Counted from the first letter of the stretch, positions 24,498 to 32,985 are shown. The stretch is 42,020 bases of DNA from CAYWCV01 sp964629885 (GCA_964629885.1 CAZVRJ010000018.1:1-42020), one strand, 5' to 3'. Translations and numbers: made by a program. The notes: generated from the letters alone by a model not told the origin.

Positions 24498-25289
24498 TTA
24501 CCAGAATCGGCCGAATGACAGCGATATGGTAGGGGTGCCAAACACCGACTGTTTAGACGCACCAGGCACAATATCCAAGCCGATTTGGCCACCAGGAGTA
24601 AATATCAGCTCGTATGCATTTGGTTGCATGATCTGGATGCCATTTGCGAAATATTGCACCTGATATCCAAACTCGAATGTGGTTACGCGCTTGAAGCGGT
24701 CGCCAAAATCGATGCCTAATCCCACTTTGCCTGCGCCACCCAACATGAACTCGCCCTCATTCCAACCCCTGAACACATCATAGTAGATTTCATCTGTATC
24801 CCTGATGCCATTTTGGTCGGAGTCGCGGAAATAGGGGTATACAAAAGCAGCTGTGGGTCCTCCTGATGCAGCCAAGTTCAGCCTGAAATTATCGTCGAAC
24901 GCATTAGCGAATAGTCTCTGACGAAAACCGATTTGCACGGGCATGGTCACGACCCTCCGATATTTGTTTGGGGTGATCTGACCAAAGTAGAAGCTATTGA
25001 ATATTTGCTCACGCGAATCGCGAAGCCCGCCAGCGTCGATGCTAAACATAAACTCTGTGAGGGGGTTTGCGACCTTTCTTATTTCGGTACCGACGGCAAA
25101 TCCGTTGTCTGACAAAACAAATCTTGCCAGCCAGCCAGTTCGTAAGCCTTCTTGATATGCAGTCTTGGCCCGGGCAGCAGGGAGTTCGGGCGGTTCGATG
25201 CTTTCGCGTATTTGGGCATGGACATCTTGACCCATACCAACAACGGCGAACGCAATAAGTAGTGCTACTCTGTAATAGGATGCCTTCAT
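24498..25289 (-). CDS. Predicted outer-membrane beta-barrel protein, unknown function
   Basis: 263 aa. Residues 1-25 form a signal peptide (hydrophobic ALLIAFAVVGMG, cleavage near VHAQ). The rest alternates polar and hydrophobic residues with many Gly and aromatics, as in small barrels. It ends in aromatic residues (LSFGRFW), typical of proteins inserted by the BAM complex. DSDQNGIRDTDEI (residue ~160) is a calcium-loop-like insertion, probably in a surface or periplasmic loop. I do not recognise a named family. It lies upstream of eno on the same strand, 80 bp away. Confidence 0.65.
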   Translation of the reverse strand: MKASYYRVALLIAFAVVGMGQDVHAQIRESIEPPELPAARAKTAYQEGLRTGWLARFVLSDNGFAVGTEIRKVANPLTEFMFSIDAGGLRDSREQIFNSFYFGQITPNKYRRVVTMPVQIGFRQRLFANAFDDNFRLNLAASGGPTAAFVYPYFRDSDQNGIRDTDEIYYDVFRGWNEGEFMLGGAGKVGLGIDFGDRFKRVTTFEFGYQVQYFANGIQIMQPNAYELIFTPGGQIGLDIVPGASKQSVFGTPTISLSFGRFW

Positions 25290-25482
25290 ATGGCTATTTT
25301 TCTTTGGAAATGTTCACTAATATGGCACATAACACCATTCAGCCGAAAAAAATTTGGCCAAACACTTGCGATCAGGTACTCATATCTTATCTTCCATCCA
25401 ACAAGATTCACAAGTTAGACAAAATAACAATTCAGATACCGCTTATCGTTTGGCAGTATAACGAAAAAATGATGCTACACGT

Positions 25483-25911
25483 ATGAATACAACGAGAAAA
25501 TTTGTCATATTCGGTCCGTTCGAAACCCTCAAACGGATGGGGCCTGAAATGCTCAGCGAGCTCAAGCCCAAGTATCAGTACGAGTATCACTCGCCTGAAA
25601 AGGAAGCAGACATTTATGTCGTTGTCTTCGAGGAATACCAAAGGCAGATTAACTCAAGCACATCGTTGACTGGAATCGTCGAGGCGGCCAATAAGATGCT
25701 TAAGGTGCAGATGATGGCCACGGGTGGTCGAATGGGATTCAGGGGCTCTTCATGGGGTGCTGAGCGCCCGTTGATCGACATGCTCACAGAGTTCGTGAAG
25801 GATTTCTCAAAACGCTACGGGCTTACCATTCAGGAAATCAAAGATTCACCAGCCGAGGACAAGATTGACGCCAATATCTTCGACGACGAGGAAGAGGACG
25901 ACGAAGAGTGA
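25483..25911 (+). CDS. Small acidic protein of unknown function, coupled to prmC
   Basis: 142 aa. The body is a mixed alpha/beta sequence beginning FVIFGPFETLKRMGPEMLSEL, with a G/R-rich turn (GGRMGFRGSSWG, residues ~81-92), then a helix and a run of Asp/Glu at the end (FDDEEEDDEE). There is no signal peptide or membrane helix. I cannot assign a family. Its stop codon overlaps the prmC GTG start by 3 bases, so the two are translationally coupled, and it lies ~900 bp from the origin spacer. The acidic tail could bind a basic partner, but that is speculation. Confidence 0.7.
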   Translation: MNTTRKFVIFGPFETLKRMGPEMLSELKPKYQYEYHSPEKEADIYVVVFEEYQRQINSSTSLTGIVEAANKMLKVQMMATGGRMGFRGSSWGAERPLIDMLTEFVKDFSKRYGLTIQEIKDSPAEDKIDANIFDDEEEDDEE

Positions 25912-26804
25912 GCAGTACGGTCTCCACTGAAGGCGGCCATCGGCAAGATCAACATTGGACTGTTCTCTCGATGCTCGAGTGGGCAACGGCTTACTTTGAT
26001 GAAAAGGAGGTGTCAAATCCACGTCTCAGCATCGAATGGTTGTTGTCGGATCTTCTTGGAGTAAAGCGACTGGACCTTTATTTGCAGTTCGACCGGCCGC
26101 TCACAAAAGAGCAGCTCGCAAAGTTGCGCGAATGGGTGCTTAGAAGGGGCAAGAAAGAACCACTCCAATACATCACTGGAAGCACCGATTTTTATAGATG
26201 CAAGATTGCCGTAGACAGCAGAGTACTGATACCTCGGCCCGAGACTGAGGAGCTGGTCGAAAAAATTTTAGTTGAGAACGACAACACTCCTCGCACTCTA
26301 ATTGATTTCGGCACCGGATCTGGCTGCATAGCGATCGCCATCAAGAAGGCACGGCCCTCGTGGGACGTTATTGGCGTGGACATCGATGCAGGAGCCCTCG
26401 AGCTTGCTCGCGTCAACGCACAGGCAAATGCTGTCGTTGTAGACTGGGTAGAGGGAGATATGCTCACGGCAGGTTCCAGCCTGCCACTGAAGCGTGCAGA
26501 CATCGTAGTGTCTAATCCTCCCTACATACTGCCCGACGAATCGGCTTCGCTCGAGTCGGAAGTGAGGGACTTTGAGCCATCAGTCGCATTATTTCACGAA
26601 GACCCGGTCGGATTGTACAAATCCTTGATGAAGTTTGCAGCTAGCCAAGCGCCTCCGGCGGTGCTTTACTGCGAGACCCACTTTGCATTTGGGAACACCT
26701 TGTTGGAAGCCCTGAAAACTCCCGGTTGGGAGGTTGTTGTCAACAAAGATTTCAACGGGAAAGACAGGTTTTTGAAGGCCACATTTGTTGCGCAAAATGG
26801 CTAA
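25908..26804 (+). CDS. prmC: Release factor glutamine methyltransferase
   Basis: 298 aa. PrmC methylates the glutamine of the GGQ motif in release factors RF1 and RF2. The N-terminal helical domain (residues ~20-100) recognises the factor. The methyltransferase domain has the SAM loop DFGTGSGCIAIA and the catalytic N203-P204-P205-Y206. IPRPETEELVE is the characteristic linker before the domain. The GTG start overlaps the previous stop (GTGA). The next feature downstream is the origin spacer. Confidence 0.95.
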   Translation: MSSTVSTEGGHRQDQHWTVLSMLEWATAYFDEKEVSNPRLSIEWLLSDLLGVKRLDLYLQFDRPLTKEQLAKLREWVLRRGKKEPLQYITGSTDFYRCKIAVDSRVLIPRPETEELVEKILVENDNTPRTLIDFGTGSGCIAIAIKKARPSWDVIGVDIDAGALELARVNAQANAVVVDWVEGDMLTAGSSLPLKRADIVVSNPPYILPDESASLESEVRDFEPSVALFHEDPVGLYKSLMKFAASQAPPAVLYCETHFAFGNTLLEALKTPGWEVVVNKDFNGKDRFLKATFVAQNG

Positions 26805-27251
26805 CCACTTGATAAATGGGTGATTACCAAGCCTCAGTTTAGAGGTATTCCAAAAGCCTTTTCAAAATGTGGATAACTTGTGGAAAAATAAATATCCCCG
26901 CCATTTTCCGCGCCCCTGCGGTAGGTGTCTGTGTTATCGCATTGTTAAGTAGTGTCAATACCCCTAGGCCATTTTGGCCTACAAATCTTTAACGTGCTGT
27001 CTGTCAATGCGTTAGACTGTTGATAAGGTTGTGGATAACTCTGGTGGAAATCTGATTTTATTTGTTTGACAACCCCGTTTGAATTCCTCATTTTAGGTCA
27101 GGTTGACATCGGAAAGTTGGCAAAATGTGGATAACTTGTCATCGGGCCGGCTGTCGTGGGTGATATCGGGCCAGTGTGAACCCTTTATCATGGTTGTGGC
27201 ATCGTTCGCAGCGTACTAATAGAAACATCCGTCACCGGAGGTATAATAGCA
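26805..27251. other. Probable chromosomal replication origin (oriC)
   Basis: A 447-bp gene-free spacer directly upstream of dnaA. Three perfect TGTGGATAA DnaA boxes lie at 26868-26876, 27030-27038 and 27126-27134, all in the same orientation. Near-matches are TGTGGAAAA at 26879-26887 and TGTTGATAA at 27018-27026. An AT-rich stretch at 27051-27070 (tctgattttatttgtttgac) is a candidate unwinding element. The clustering, orientation and position next to dnaA are those of a bacterial oriC, but it could instead be only the dnaA autoregulatory region. Confidence 0.8.
27236..27241 (+). promoter_or_regulatory. Shine-Dalgarno sequence of dnaA
   Basis: CGGAGG lies 10 bases before the GTG start. It supports the GTG and is one of the few recognisable ribosome-binding sites in this window. 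Confidence 0.75.
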
Positions 27252-28697
27252 GTGAGTTTAGAGAAAGCAGAAGTGGTATGGCAGGACTGCCTCCATATCA
27301 TCAGAGACAATACGAATGTTCAGAAATTTAAATCTTGGTTTGAACCAATCAGACCAGTCAAACTGGAAAATGATACTCTTACAATTCAAGTCCCAACCCA
27401 CTTTTGGTACGAGTGGCTCGAGGAGCAATATTACAATCTCCTGAGGTCTACCATAGCCCGGGTCATGGGGCCGAACGGAAAGCTGGAATACTCAATCGTG
27501 GTCGAAAAGTCAGACAAGCCTGAACAGCAGCTGTCAATGAACATGCCGCAACGTCCGATTGGGCCCATTAAGTCCCAAGACCTCAACAGCTATGTGAATC
27601 AGCCACCGGTCGAGATTAAGAACCCATTCGTCATTCCAGGTTTAAAAAAGGTCAAGGTAGACTCCAACCTGAATTCGGGCTACGTCTTCGAAAGGTTCAT
27701 TGAGGGCGATTGCAATCGTTTGGCTCGCTCAGCCGCCATGGCCGTGGCAGAGAATCCAGGCAAGAGCTCTTTCAATCCACTGTTTCTCTACGGAGGCACA
27801 GGGCTGGGTAAGACGCACTTGGTGCACAGCATTGGCAATAAGATAAAACAACTCTACAGCGACGAGAAGGCTGTACTTTATACAACGCTTGAGTCATTCA
27901 CGAATGAGTTCATTCGTGCCGTTCAAAGCAACAGAGCCAGCGAGTTTACGACTTTCTATCGCCACATCGATGTGTTGATGGTCGACGACATCCAGTTCCT
28001 TTCAGGTAAGGAAAAGACCCAAGATGTGTTCTTCCATATCTTCAACACCCTGCATATGGAGGGTAAGCAGATCATTCTTTCGAGCGATCGTGCACCGAAG
28101 GACATCCCCCAGGTTATGGAGCGCTTGATTTCGCGATTCAACTGGGGCTTGAGTGCAGACCTTCAAATGCCCGACTATGAAACCAGATTCGCCATCCTCG
28201 AGAGGAAAGCGCAAGACAACGGCATAAACCTCCCGCCAGACATCATCGAGTTCATTGCGCACAATTTCAAGTCGAGCGTGCGCGATATGGAAGGCGCCAT
28301 CGTTAAGCTTCTTGCTGCCTCAACACTTCAGAAGTTCCAGGATTTCGACTTGGCGGTGGCTAAACGAGTTCTCAAAGATCTGATCAAGGATTCGAAGAAC
28401 CATATTTCAATTGAGTCCATCCAGAGCCATGTAAGCGAGATATGTGGGATCGACACGAACAAGCTGAAGGAAAAGACGCGAAAGAAGGAAATCGTGGAGG
28501 CCCGCCAGATTGCAATGTACCTATCGAAGAACATGACAAAAAGCAGCCTCAAGACCATTGGTCTTCATTTCGGCGGCCGCGATCACTCAACGGTAGTTCA
28601 TGCCATCGAATCGGTAGAGCAGCGTATCAAGACGAACACACGCACGCAGCGGATGATCAAGGACTTGCAGCACAAAATTGAGCTCGCCAGTCTGTGA
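27252..28697 (+). CDS. dnaA: Chromosomal replication initiator DnaA
   Basis: 481 aa with all four domains. Domain I (about 1-85) includes KFKSWFEPIRPV. A variable linker (~85-145) follows. The AAA+ domain has Walker A G181-GTGLGKT (K187) and Walker B LMVDDIQFLSGK. Domain IV ends with the DNA-binding signature GGRDHSTVVHAIE (from residue 441), which recognises DnaA boxes. The start is GTG with a good Shine-Dalgarno. It lies directly beside the box-bearing spacer. dnaN and gyrB are not adjacent, unlike in many bacteria. Confidence 0.98.
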   Translation: MSLEKAEVVWQDCLHIIRDNTNVQKFKSWFEPIRPVKLENDTLTIQVPTHFWYEWLEEQYYNLLRSTIARVMGPNGKLEYSIVVEKSDKPEQQLSMNMPQRPIGPIKSQDLNSYVNQPPVEIKNPFVIPGLKKVKVDSNLNSGYVFERFIEGDCNRLARSAAMAVAENPGKSSFNPLFLYGGTGLGKTHLVHSIGNKIKQLYSDEKAVLYTTLESFTNEFIRAVQSNRASEFTTFYRHIDVLMVDDIQFLSGKEKTQDVFFHIFNTLHMEGKQIILSSDRAPKDIPQVMERLISRFNWGLSADLQMPDYETRFAILERKAQDNGINLPPDIIEFIAHNFKSSVRDMEGAIVKLLAASTLQKFQDFDLAVAKRVLKDLIKDSKNHISIESIQSHVSEICGIDTNKLKEKTRKKEIVEARQIAMYLSKNMTKSSLKTIGLHFGGRDHSTVVHAIESVEQRIKTNTRTQRMIKDLQHKIELASL

Positions 28698-28724
28698 TTC
28701 CATCAGCTTGCCACTCGTTGCCGA

Positions 28725-29222
28725 ATGCCTGAAGTTATTGTAGCCATAGGCTCGAACATGGGCGACAGGGTTGCGCACTTGGTGGCAGCGACCGCCTATT
28801 TGGGACAATTGTCCAAAGCACCCATCAGAGTGTCGGGCGTCTACGAATCTGAGCCTGTTGGTCCGGGAAGCGCCGAGTTCCTGAATGCTGTCGTAGCCGT
28901 TCAAACAACCCTTTTGCCCAACGATTTGATGCCTTTGCTTAAAGATTGCGAACGGATGCGTGGCAGAGACCCGATGTCGCCGCGCTGGTCTGACCGCCCC
29001 CTCGACATGGACATCATAGGCTGGGGCAACAGGAAGTTCAGGTCGGCGCTCTTGCAGGTTCCTCATGCCTCATACCGAGACCGATTGTTTGTGCTCTTGC
29101 CTCTGCGCGATGTTTGCCCAAATTGGACGGATCCGGACACCTTGATCCACATCGATCAGTTGATTAAGGGCGCGATGCCGCTTCAGATTCGCAAGACGGA
29201 TATTAACTTGGTGCAACGTTGA
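28725..29222 (+). CDS. folK: 2-amino-4-hydroxy-6-hydroxymethyldihydropteridine diphosphokinase (HPPK)
   Basis: 165 aa. It pyrophosphorylates the pterin precursor of folate. VIVAIGSNMGDR at the N-terminus, SGVYESEPVG, and the ATP/Mg-binding RPLDMDIIGWG are family signatures; HASYRDRLFVLLPL follows. The start ATG is 27 bp after dnaA and the next gene begins 4 bp after its stop, so it opens a folK-dNK unit. This pairing is common in Bacteroidota. Confidence 0.93.
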   Translation: MPEVIVAIGSNMGDRVAHLVAATAYLGQLSKAPIRVSGVYESEPVGPGSAEFLNAVVAVQTTLLPNDLMPLLKDCERMRGRDPMSPRWSDRPLDMDIIGWGNRKFRSALLQVPHASYRDRLFVLLPLRDVCPNWTDPDTLIHIDQLIKGAMPLQIRKTDINLVQR

Positions 29223-29226
29223 CGAA

Positions 29227-29865
29227 ATGAATTCATTCAGGTATATAGCAGTAGAGGGGGTTATCGGAGCCGGTAAGACCACGCTTGCGCAGATGCTCTC
29301 GGCCAGGCACGGAGCAAGGCTTGTTTTGGAGGAGTTCGAAGACAATCCGTTCTTGCCCCATTTTTATGCCGACCGCGATCGCTATGCCTTCCAAACGCAG
29401 CTTTCTTTCCTGGCCAGCCGGTTTCATCAGCAGAATCGGCTTCAGAGTCCGGACCTCTTCCATGAAATGACCATCGCAGACTACATGTTCGAGAAGGATC
29501 GGATCTTTGCCTCGATCAATTTGGGTTTCGACGAACTTGGCCTTTACGACCGGATCTTCAATATCATGAATCTTCAGGCCGTCAAACCCGACCTCGTGGT
29601 CTATTTACAGTGCACCGTCGACAGGCTTTTGGCGAACATATCGAAGAGGGGTCGCAGTTACGAGAAGTCGATCGATGGCGATTACCTCTCGCAGCTTTCC
29701 GACGCCTACAACCAGTTTTTTCATCAGTACGACCGATCCCCATTGCTCATCGTGAATGTGAACGAGGCCGATTTTGTGCAGAATGCTGAACATCTTGCCT
29801 ATATTGAGGATCAAATTTTCATGAACCCAATCCTAGACGGAACGGTTTACATTACGCCACGATAA
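29227..29865 (+). CDS. Deoxynucleoside kinase (dGK/dAK-like)
   Basis: 212 aa. The P-loop at residues 11-19 (GVIGAGKTT) is followed by a Glu-rich segment (LVLEEFEDNPFLPHFYAD) and a DRIF segment matching the deoxynucleoside kinase family. Members salvage deoxyguanosine, deoxyadenosine or related nucleosides. Specificity cannot be read here. It follows folK by 4 bp and is followed by a small membrane gene after 1 bp, so the three form an operon near the origin, linking nucleotide salvage and folate. Confidence 0.88.
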   Translation: MNSFRYIAVEGVIGAGKTTLAQMLSARHGARLVLEEFEDNPFLPHFYADRDRYAFQTQLSFLASRFHQQNRLQSPDLFHEMTIADYMFEKDRIFASINLGFDELGLYDRIFNIMNLQAVKPDLVVYLQCTVDRLLANISKRGRSYEKSIDGDYLSQLSDAYNQFFHQYDRSPLLIVNVNEADFVQNAEHLAYIEDQIFMNPILDGTVYITPR

Positions 29866-29866
29866 G

Positions 29867-30067
29867 ATGTTTCTGAAGATACTCGTCTATTCAATCGCCA
29901 TTTGGTTCTTTATCCGAATCTTTCGGAGGGCGGCAAGGCTTTGGTTTGGTGCCACTCCAAATCGGACGTTTGAACGCCCGTCCCCAAACAATGGAACGAA
30001 ACAAGGGGCAAAGCGCATCGACGACGCCGAGGATGCGGTCTTTACGGAGGTTGACGATAATCGTTGA
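29867..30067 (+). CDS. Small membrane-anchored protein (DUF4834-like)
   Basis: 66 aa. One N-terminal transmembrane helix (FLKILVYSIAIWFFIRIF) is followed by a basic patch and a polar tail ending in acidic residues. The layout resembles DUF4834 proteins, which often sit in similar Bacteroidota operons, but the match is by eye. It starts 1 bp after the deoxynucleoside kinase gene, so it is surely co-transcribed. Function unknown. Confidence 0.65.
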   Translation: MFLKILVYSIAIWFFIRIFRRAARLWFGATPNRTFERPSPNNGTKQGAKRIDDAEDAVFTEVDDNR

Positions 30068-30098
30068 CGTCTTCTTTACTTTTCGGTCTGTTTGTGTG

Positions 30099-30106
30099 TA
30101 TATTTG
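30099..30106 (+). promoter_or_regulatory. Bacteroidota-type -7 promoter element of tRNA-Leu
   Basis: TATATTTG fits TAnnTTTG, the -7 consensus of Bacteroidota housekeeping promoters, and ends 12 bases before the mature tRNA. I do not see a clean -33 TTTG at the expected distance. Confidence 0.5.
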
Positions 30107-30118
30107 AAATCTCTCCCT

Positions 30119-30202
30119 GCCCTGGTGGTGAAATTGGTAGACACGCTATCTTGAGGGGGTAGTGCTGGAAACGGCATGCTGGTTCGAGTCCAGTCCAGGG
30201 CA
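30119..30202 (+). tRNA. tRNA-Leu(GAG)
   Basis: 84 nt with a long variable arm, as expected for leucine. The acceptor arms GCCCTGG and CCAGGGC pair, and the discriminator is A. The anticodon stem CTATC/GGTAG encloses the loop TTGAGGG, giving anticodon GAG. The T loop is TTCGAGT. CCA is not encoded. Confidence 0.95.
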
Positions 30203-30237
30203 CAGTATGGTGTCTCCATACGTTGAGGTTAAGGGTT

Positions 30238-30274
30238 GGCGCCTTTCTGAATTCAGGAGGGCGCCTTTTTTTTT
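30238..30274 (+). terminator. Rho-independent terminator after tRNA-Leu
   Basis: GGCGCC (30238-30243) pairs with GGCGCC (30260-30265), and the loop region contains the palindrome CTGAATTCAG. A run of nine T follows. It closes the tRNA transcript. The remaining 102 bp to the next gene are AT-rich with several TTAATA motifs and probably hold its promoter. Confidence 0.9.
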
Positions 30275-30376
30275 CGCCAAATCTCAAATCCCTAGTTCCT
30301 GGCTGCTTCTTAATATTCGCTTAATAATTAGATAATATATTAGCCTGCATAAATCTACAACTCTGCAACTAATTGC

Positions 30377-31507
30377 ATGAACTCAGATCCTAAGTTGCCG
30401 GATCAAAATCAGCTCGAGCAGGCTACATTCGCTCAATACCGATTTTTTGGATTGATCAAACAGGAACGTGTGTTCCTCATCATCATAGGCGTCTTTTTCT
30501 TCCTCGCTGGCGTCGTGTTTCAGAATCCGATGCTCGCCATGTGGGTTGGATTTGCTTTCGCAGGATATTCAGCGATTGCAAACGACAGCATTCAGACCAT
30601 TGGTACATTCCTGTCGTCGAACGCAGAGCGCAAGTGGTGGGTGCTTTGGTTATACATCGGTGGAATTTTCGTGCTCACAGTTACTTACAGCTGGATTATC
30701 TATGATGGTGATGTAAGCTATCAACGTTTGACATCCAAAGGGTTTGCTGAGGCGCCAACCAGCTTCACATTCCTTCAAATCGCAGCTCCATTGTTTTTGC
30801 TCATCCTCACCCGACTGAGGATGCCCGTTTCAACAACCTTCTTGATCTTGAGCTGCTTTTCGTCAGATCTCGGCGGTATTACCGATATGTTGAACAAGTC
30901 GTTCTTCGGCTACGTTACCACCTTCCTTGTCGCTTTCTTCTTTTGGATTATACTCAATCGCCTGATGAACGGATGGTTCAAGGGTGAAGCTAGCTGGTAT
31001 TGGTATCCACTTCAGTGGATTATAAGCGGTGCGCTTTGGTCGGTTTGGATCATGCAGGATGCGGCCAATATTGCCGTTTACTTGCCTAGAAAACTTGCAG
31101 TCGAGGAGTTCATAGCTTTCGCATCATTTATCTTTTTGGGACTAGGAGTGTTGTTCTACCTACGTGGCGACAAGATCCAGCAGATTGTTACAGAGAAGTC
31201 TCAGGTGAAAGATGTACGTCCTGCAACGGTAATCGACTTCGTCTATGCAAGCCTTTTGTATTATTTCAAGGCAATGAGCACCATCCCAATGAGTACAACT
31301 TGGGTGTTCATCGGGCTTCTTGCCGGTCGTGAGCTTGCAATGAGCATCACCGATGCAAACGGAAAAGGAAAACCTATGCGTAAGACGCTACGTTTGATCG
31401 CCAAGGACGTTTCATACGCTGGTATCGGACTTTTGGTCTCGATATTACTTGCTATGGCCATCAACCCGGTTATTTTGCAGCAGATTAAGGATTTGTTGGG
31501 CTATTGA
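30377..31507 (+). CDS. PiT-like permease, distant homologue of inorganic phosphate transporters
   Basis: 376 aa, about ten hydrophobic segments. It has an internal duplication typical of PiT transporters. The first half has AIANDSIQTIGTF (N69, D70) matching the GANDxxN...GT motif, and later MPVSTTFLILS. The second half has IPMSTTWVFIGLLAGRELA, matching PvSTTh...G...G. It is otherwise very divergent, so the substrate may be phosphate, sulfate or something else. No PhoU-like partner is adjacent. It stands alone, with a 139-bp spacer to the next annotated start. Confidence 0.7.
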   Translation: MNSDPKLPDQNQLEQATFAQYRFFGLIKQERVFLIIIGVFFFLAGVVFQNPMLAMWVGFAFAGYSAIANDSIQTIGTFLSSNAERKWWVLWLYIGGIFVLTVTYSWIIYDGDVSYQRLTSKGFAEAPTSFTFLQIAAPLFLLILTRLRMPVSTTFLILSCFSSDLGGITDMLNKSFFGYVTTFLVAFFFWIILNRLMNGWFKGEASWYWYPLQWIISGALWSVWIMQDAANIAVYLPRKLAVEEFIAFASFIFLGLGVLFYLRGDKIQQIVTEKSQVKDVRPATVIDFVYASLLYYFKAMSTIPMSTTWVFIGLLAGRELAMSITDANGKGKPMRKTLRLIAKDVSYAGIGLLVSILLAMAINPVILQQIKDLLGY

Positions 31508-31589
31508 TTCTGATCGGATTTTGCGTTAAAGTAAGCAAAACCTAATCGCGTTCCCCAACAGCAGTAAACCAAATAGCGCCCCGTTCCTG

Positions 31590-31611
31590 AATCCCGATCA
31601 AAATCGGGATT
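31590..31611. repeat. Short perfect inverted repeat before the NlpC/P60 gene
   Basis: AATCCCGAT-CAAA-ATCGGGATT, 9-4-9. It has no T-run. It lies within the open reading region upstream of the annotated ATG and could be a structured RNA that masks an upstream start codon, or a stray repeat unit. Confidence 0.7.
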
Positions 31612-31646
31612 ACGCACATGTCTTCGCTCGTTCAGCCACGGTACCA

Positions 31647-32489
31647 ATGCGTTCCGAGTCCCGCGAAGGCTCCGAAATGGTGTCGCAGATGCTGCTCGGT
31701 GAAACAGCCGAAGTCCTTGAGCGAATTGACCGTTGGATACGCATACGAACCCGTTTCGATAAGTATGAAGGATGGGTGAATCCTGGTCAATGCGGATTCA
31801 TTTCCGACGATGCCGAGCAGGAGTGGATCACCAACATAAGGCTTAACAGAAGCTACCAGAAGAGCTACACGGTTCACCATGTCGACTCAGGCGAAGCCCT
31901 TACAGTGCCGCTTGGTGCTCAGATCATTCCTTCGCCCAATGGCATTTATTTGCCCGACGGCGAATACTACAAGCCTGATGTGGTATCTCCATTTGTTCTA
32001 GGTCAGGATCTTATATCGACGGCAGAACGCTTTGCAGGCATTCCCTATCTATGGGGTGGCCGATCCGACCTGGGTATTGATTGTTCCGGCTTCATTCAAA
32101 CACTGTTCGCCATCTTTGGATACGCTATGCCACGCGACTCAAGGCAGCAATATGAGCTTGCCAATCCATTTATAACCGATTTGAAGGAAATTGACCACGC
32201 CCAGCGTGGTGATCTGGTATTCTTTAAGAACCCCGAAGGGCGAATTGTCCACGTGGGTCTCTACATCACCGACGGATGCATGATCCATGCAGGACCAAAC
32301 GTGCGCATCAACTGTTTTTCAACTAAGTGGGCCGACCGCGTGCTATTTCCATACGATGAACGACTCGCCGAGCGTTTTTGTGGAGTGGTGCGAATCACGG
32401 ATCTAGTTCTGCGCAAGGCATTGCCGAGGTCACCTCTGAACTTGAACCTAGACGACCGATCACCTCAAATCTTTAACCCAGATGCTTAA
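31647..32489 (+). CDS. NlpC/P60-family cell-wall endopeptidase with N-terminal SH3-like domain
   Basis: 280 aa from the first ATG. SH3-like modules occupy residues ~1-110. The C-terminal NlpC/P60 domain has C146 in GIDCSGFIQ, H202 in VHVGLYI and H214 in MIHAGPN as the catalytic set. It cleaves peptide cross-bridges of peptidoglycan. The annotated start cuts into the SH3 domain: upstream in-frame codons read YAHVFARSATVP, continuing into MRSESREGSEMVSQ, so the true start is probably earlier, perhaps a non-ATG codon such as CTG at 31587. No signal peptide is visible in either version. It overlaps the HNH gene by 8 bp. Confidence 0.88.
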   Translation: MRSESREGSEMVSQMLLGETAEVLERIDRWIRIRTRFDKYEGWVNPGQCGFISDDAEQEWITNIRLNRSYQKSYTVHHVDSGEALTVPLGAQIIPSPNGIYLPDGEYYKPDVVSPFVLGQDLISTAERFAGIPYLWGGRSDLGIDCSGFIQTLFAIFGYAMPRDSRQQYELANPFITDLKEIDHAQRGDLVFFKNPEGRIVHVGLYITDGCMIHAGPNVRINCFSTKWADRVLFPYDERLAERFCGVVRITDLVLRKALPRSPLNLNLDDRSPQIFNPDA

Positions 32490-32985
32490 CGGACGTGTTT
32501 TAGTTCTCAACCAGGATTACCAGCCTATAACGGTATGCTCAGTGCAAAAGTCGCTCGTTCTCCTATTCTTGGATAAAGCCGAACTGCTGCATCCAGATGA
32601 TCGACGTCGCATTTTCACGGTAACTACCTCCTACGACTATCCGTCGGTGATACGACTACGCCGCTATGCAAGGGTCCCCTATAAGAATTTGGTGGTTTCT
32701 CGGCGAAATGTGCTCAAACGGGATGGTCACCGTTGCCAATACTGCAACAAAACGGAGGATCTCACCATCGATCATGTGATCCCAAAAAGCAGGGGAGGGG
32801 TCGACAGTTGGGAAAACCTAGTTGCAGCTTGTAACCGTTGCAACCACAAAAAAGGGAATCGTACTCCTAACGAGGCAGGAATGCCTCTAATGCGGGCACC
32901 ATTCAAACCGAACTACCTGATGATGATCAGGGATTTTATGGGGTCTGTAGAAGACAACTGGAAGCCGTATCTTTACATGGTATAA
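32482..32985 (+). CDS. HNH endonuclease family protein
   Basis: 167 aa. The first half (MLNGRVLVLNQDYQPITVCSV, then IRLRRYARVPYK) is the domain common to a widespread stand-alone HNH family. The HNH motif has CQYCNKTEDLTIDHVIPKS, ENLVAACNRCNHKKGN; its four cysteines should bind zinc and the DH pair a catalytic metal. The biological role of this family is not established. There is no restriction methylase, toxin or intron nearby, so it is probably a housekeeping nuclease. It overlaps the NlpC/P60 gene and lies 30 bp before mnmA. Confidence 0.88.
   Translation: MLNGRVLVLNQDYQPITVCSVQKSLVLLFLDKAELLHPDDRRRIFTVTTSYDYPSVIRLRRYARVPYKNLVVSRRNVLKRDGHRCQYCNKTEDLTIDHVIPKSRGGVDSWENLVAACNRCNHKKGNRTPNEAGMPLMRAPFKPNYLMMIRDFMGSVEDNWKPYLYMV

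Noticed and set aside
30042..30287. 81-codon minus-strand frame
   Set aside because: It translates the complement of tRNA-Leu and its terminator.
32482..32985. HNH gene as part of a restriction or mobile system
   Set aside because: No methylase, integrase, intron or toxin is adjacent, and the family is widespread as a lone housekeeping gene.
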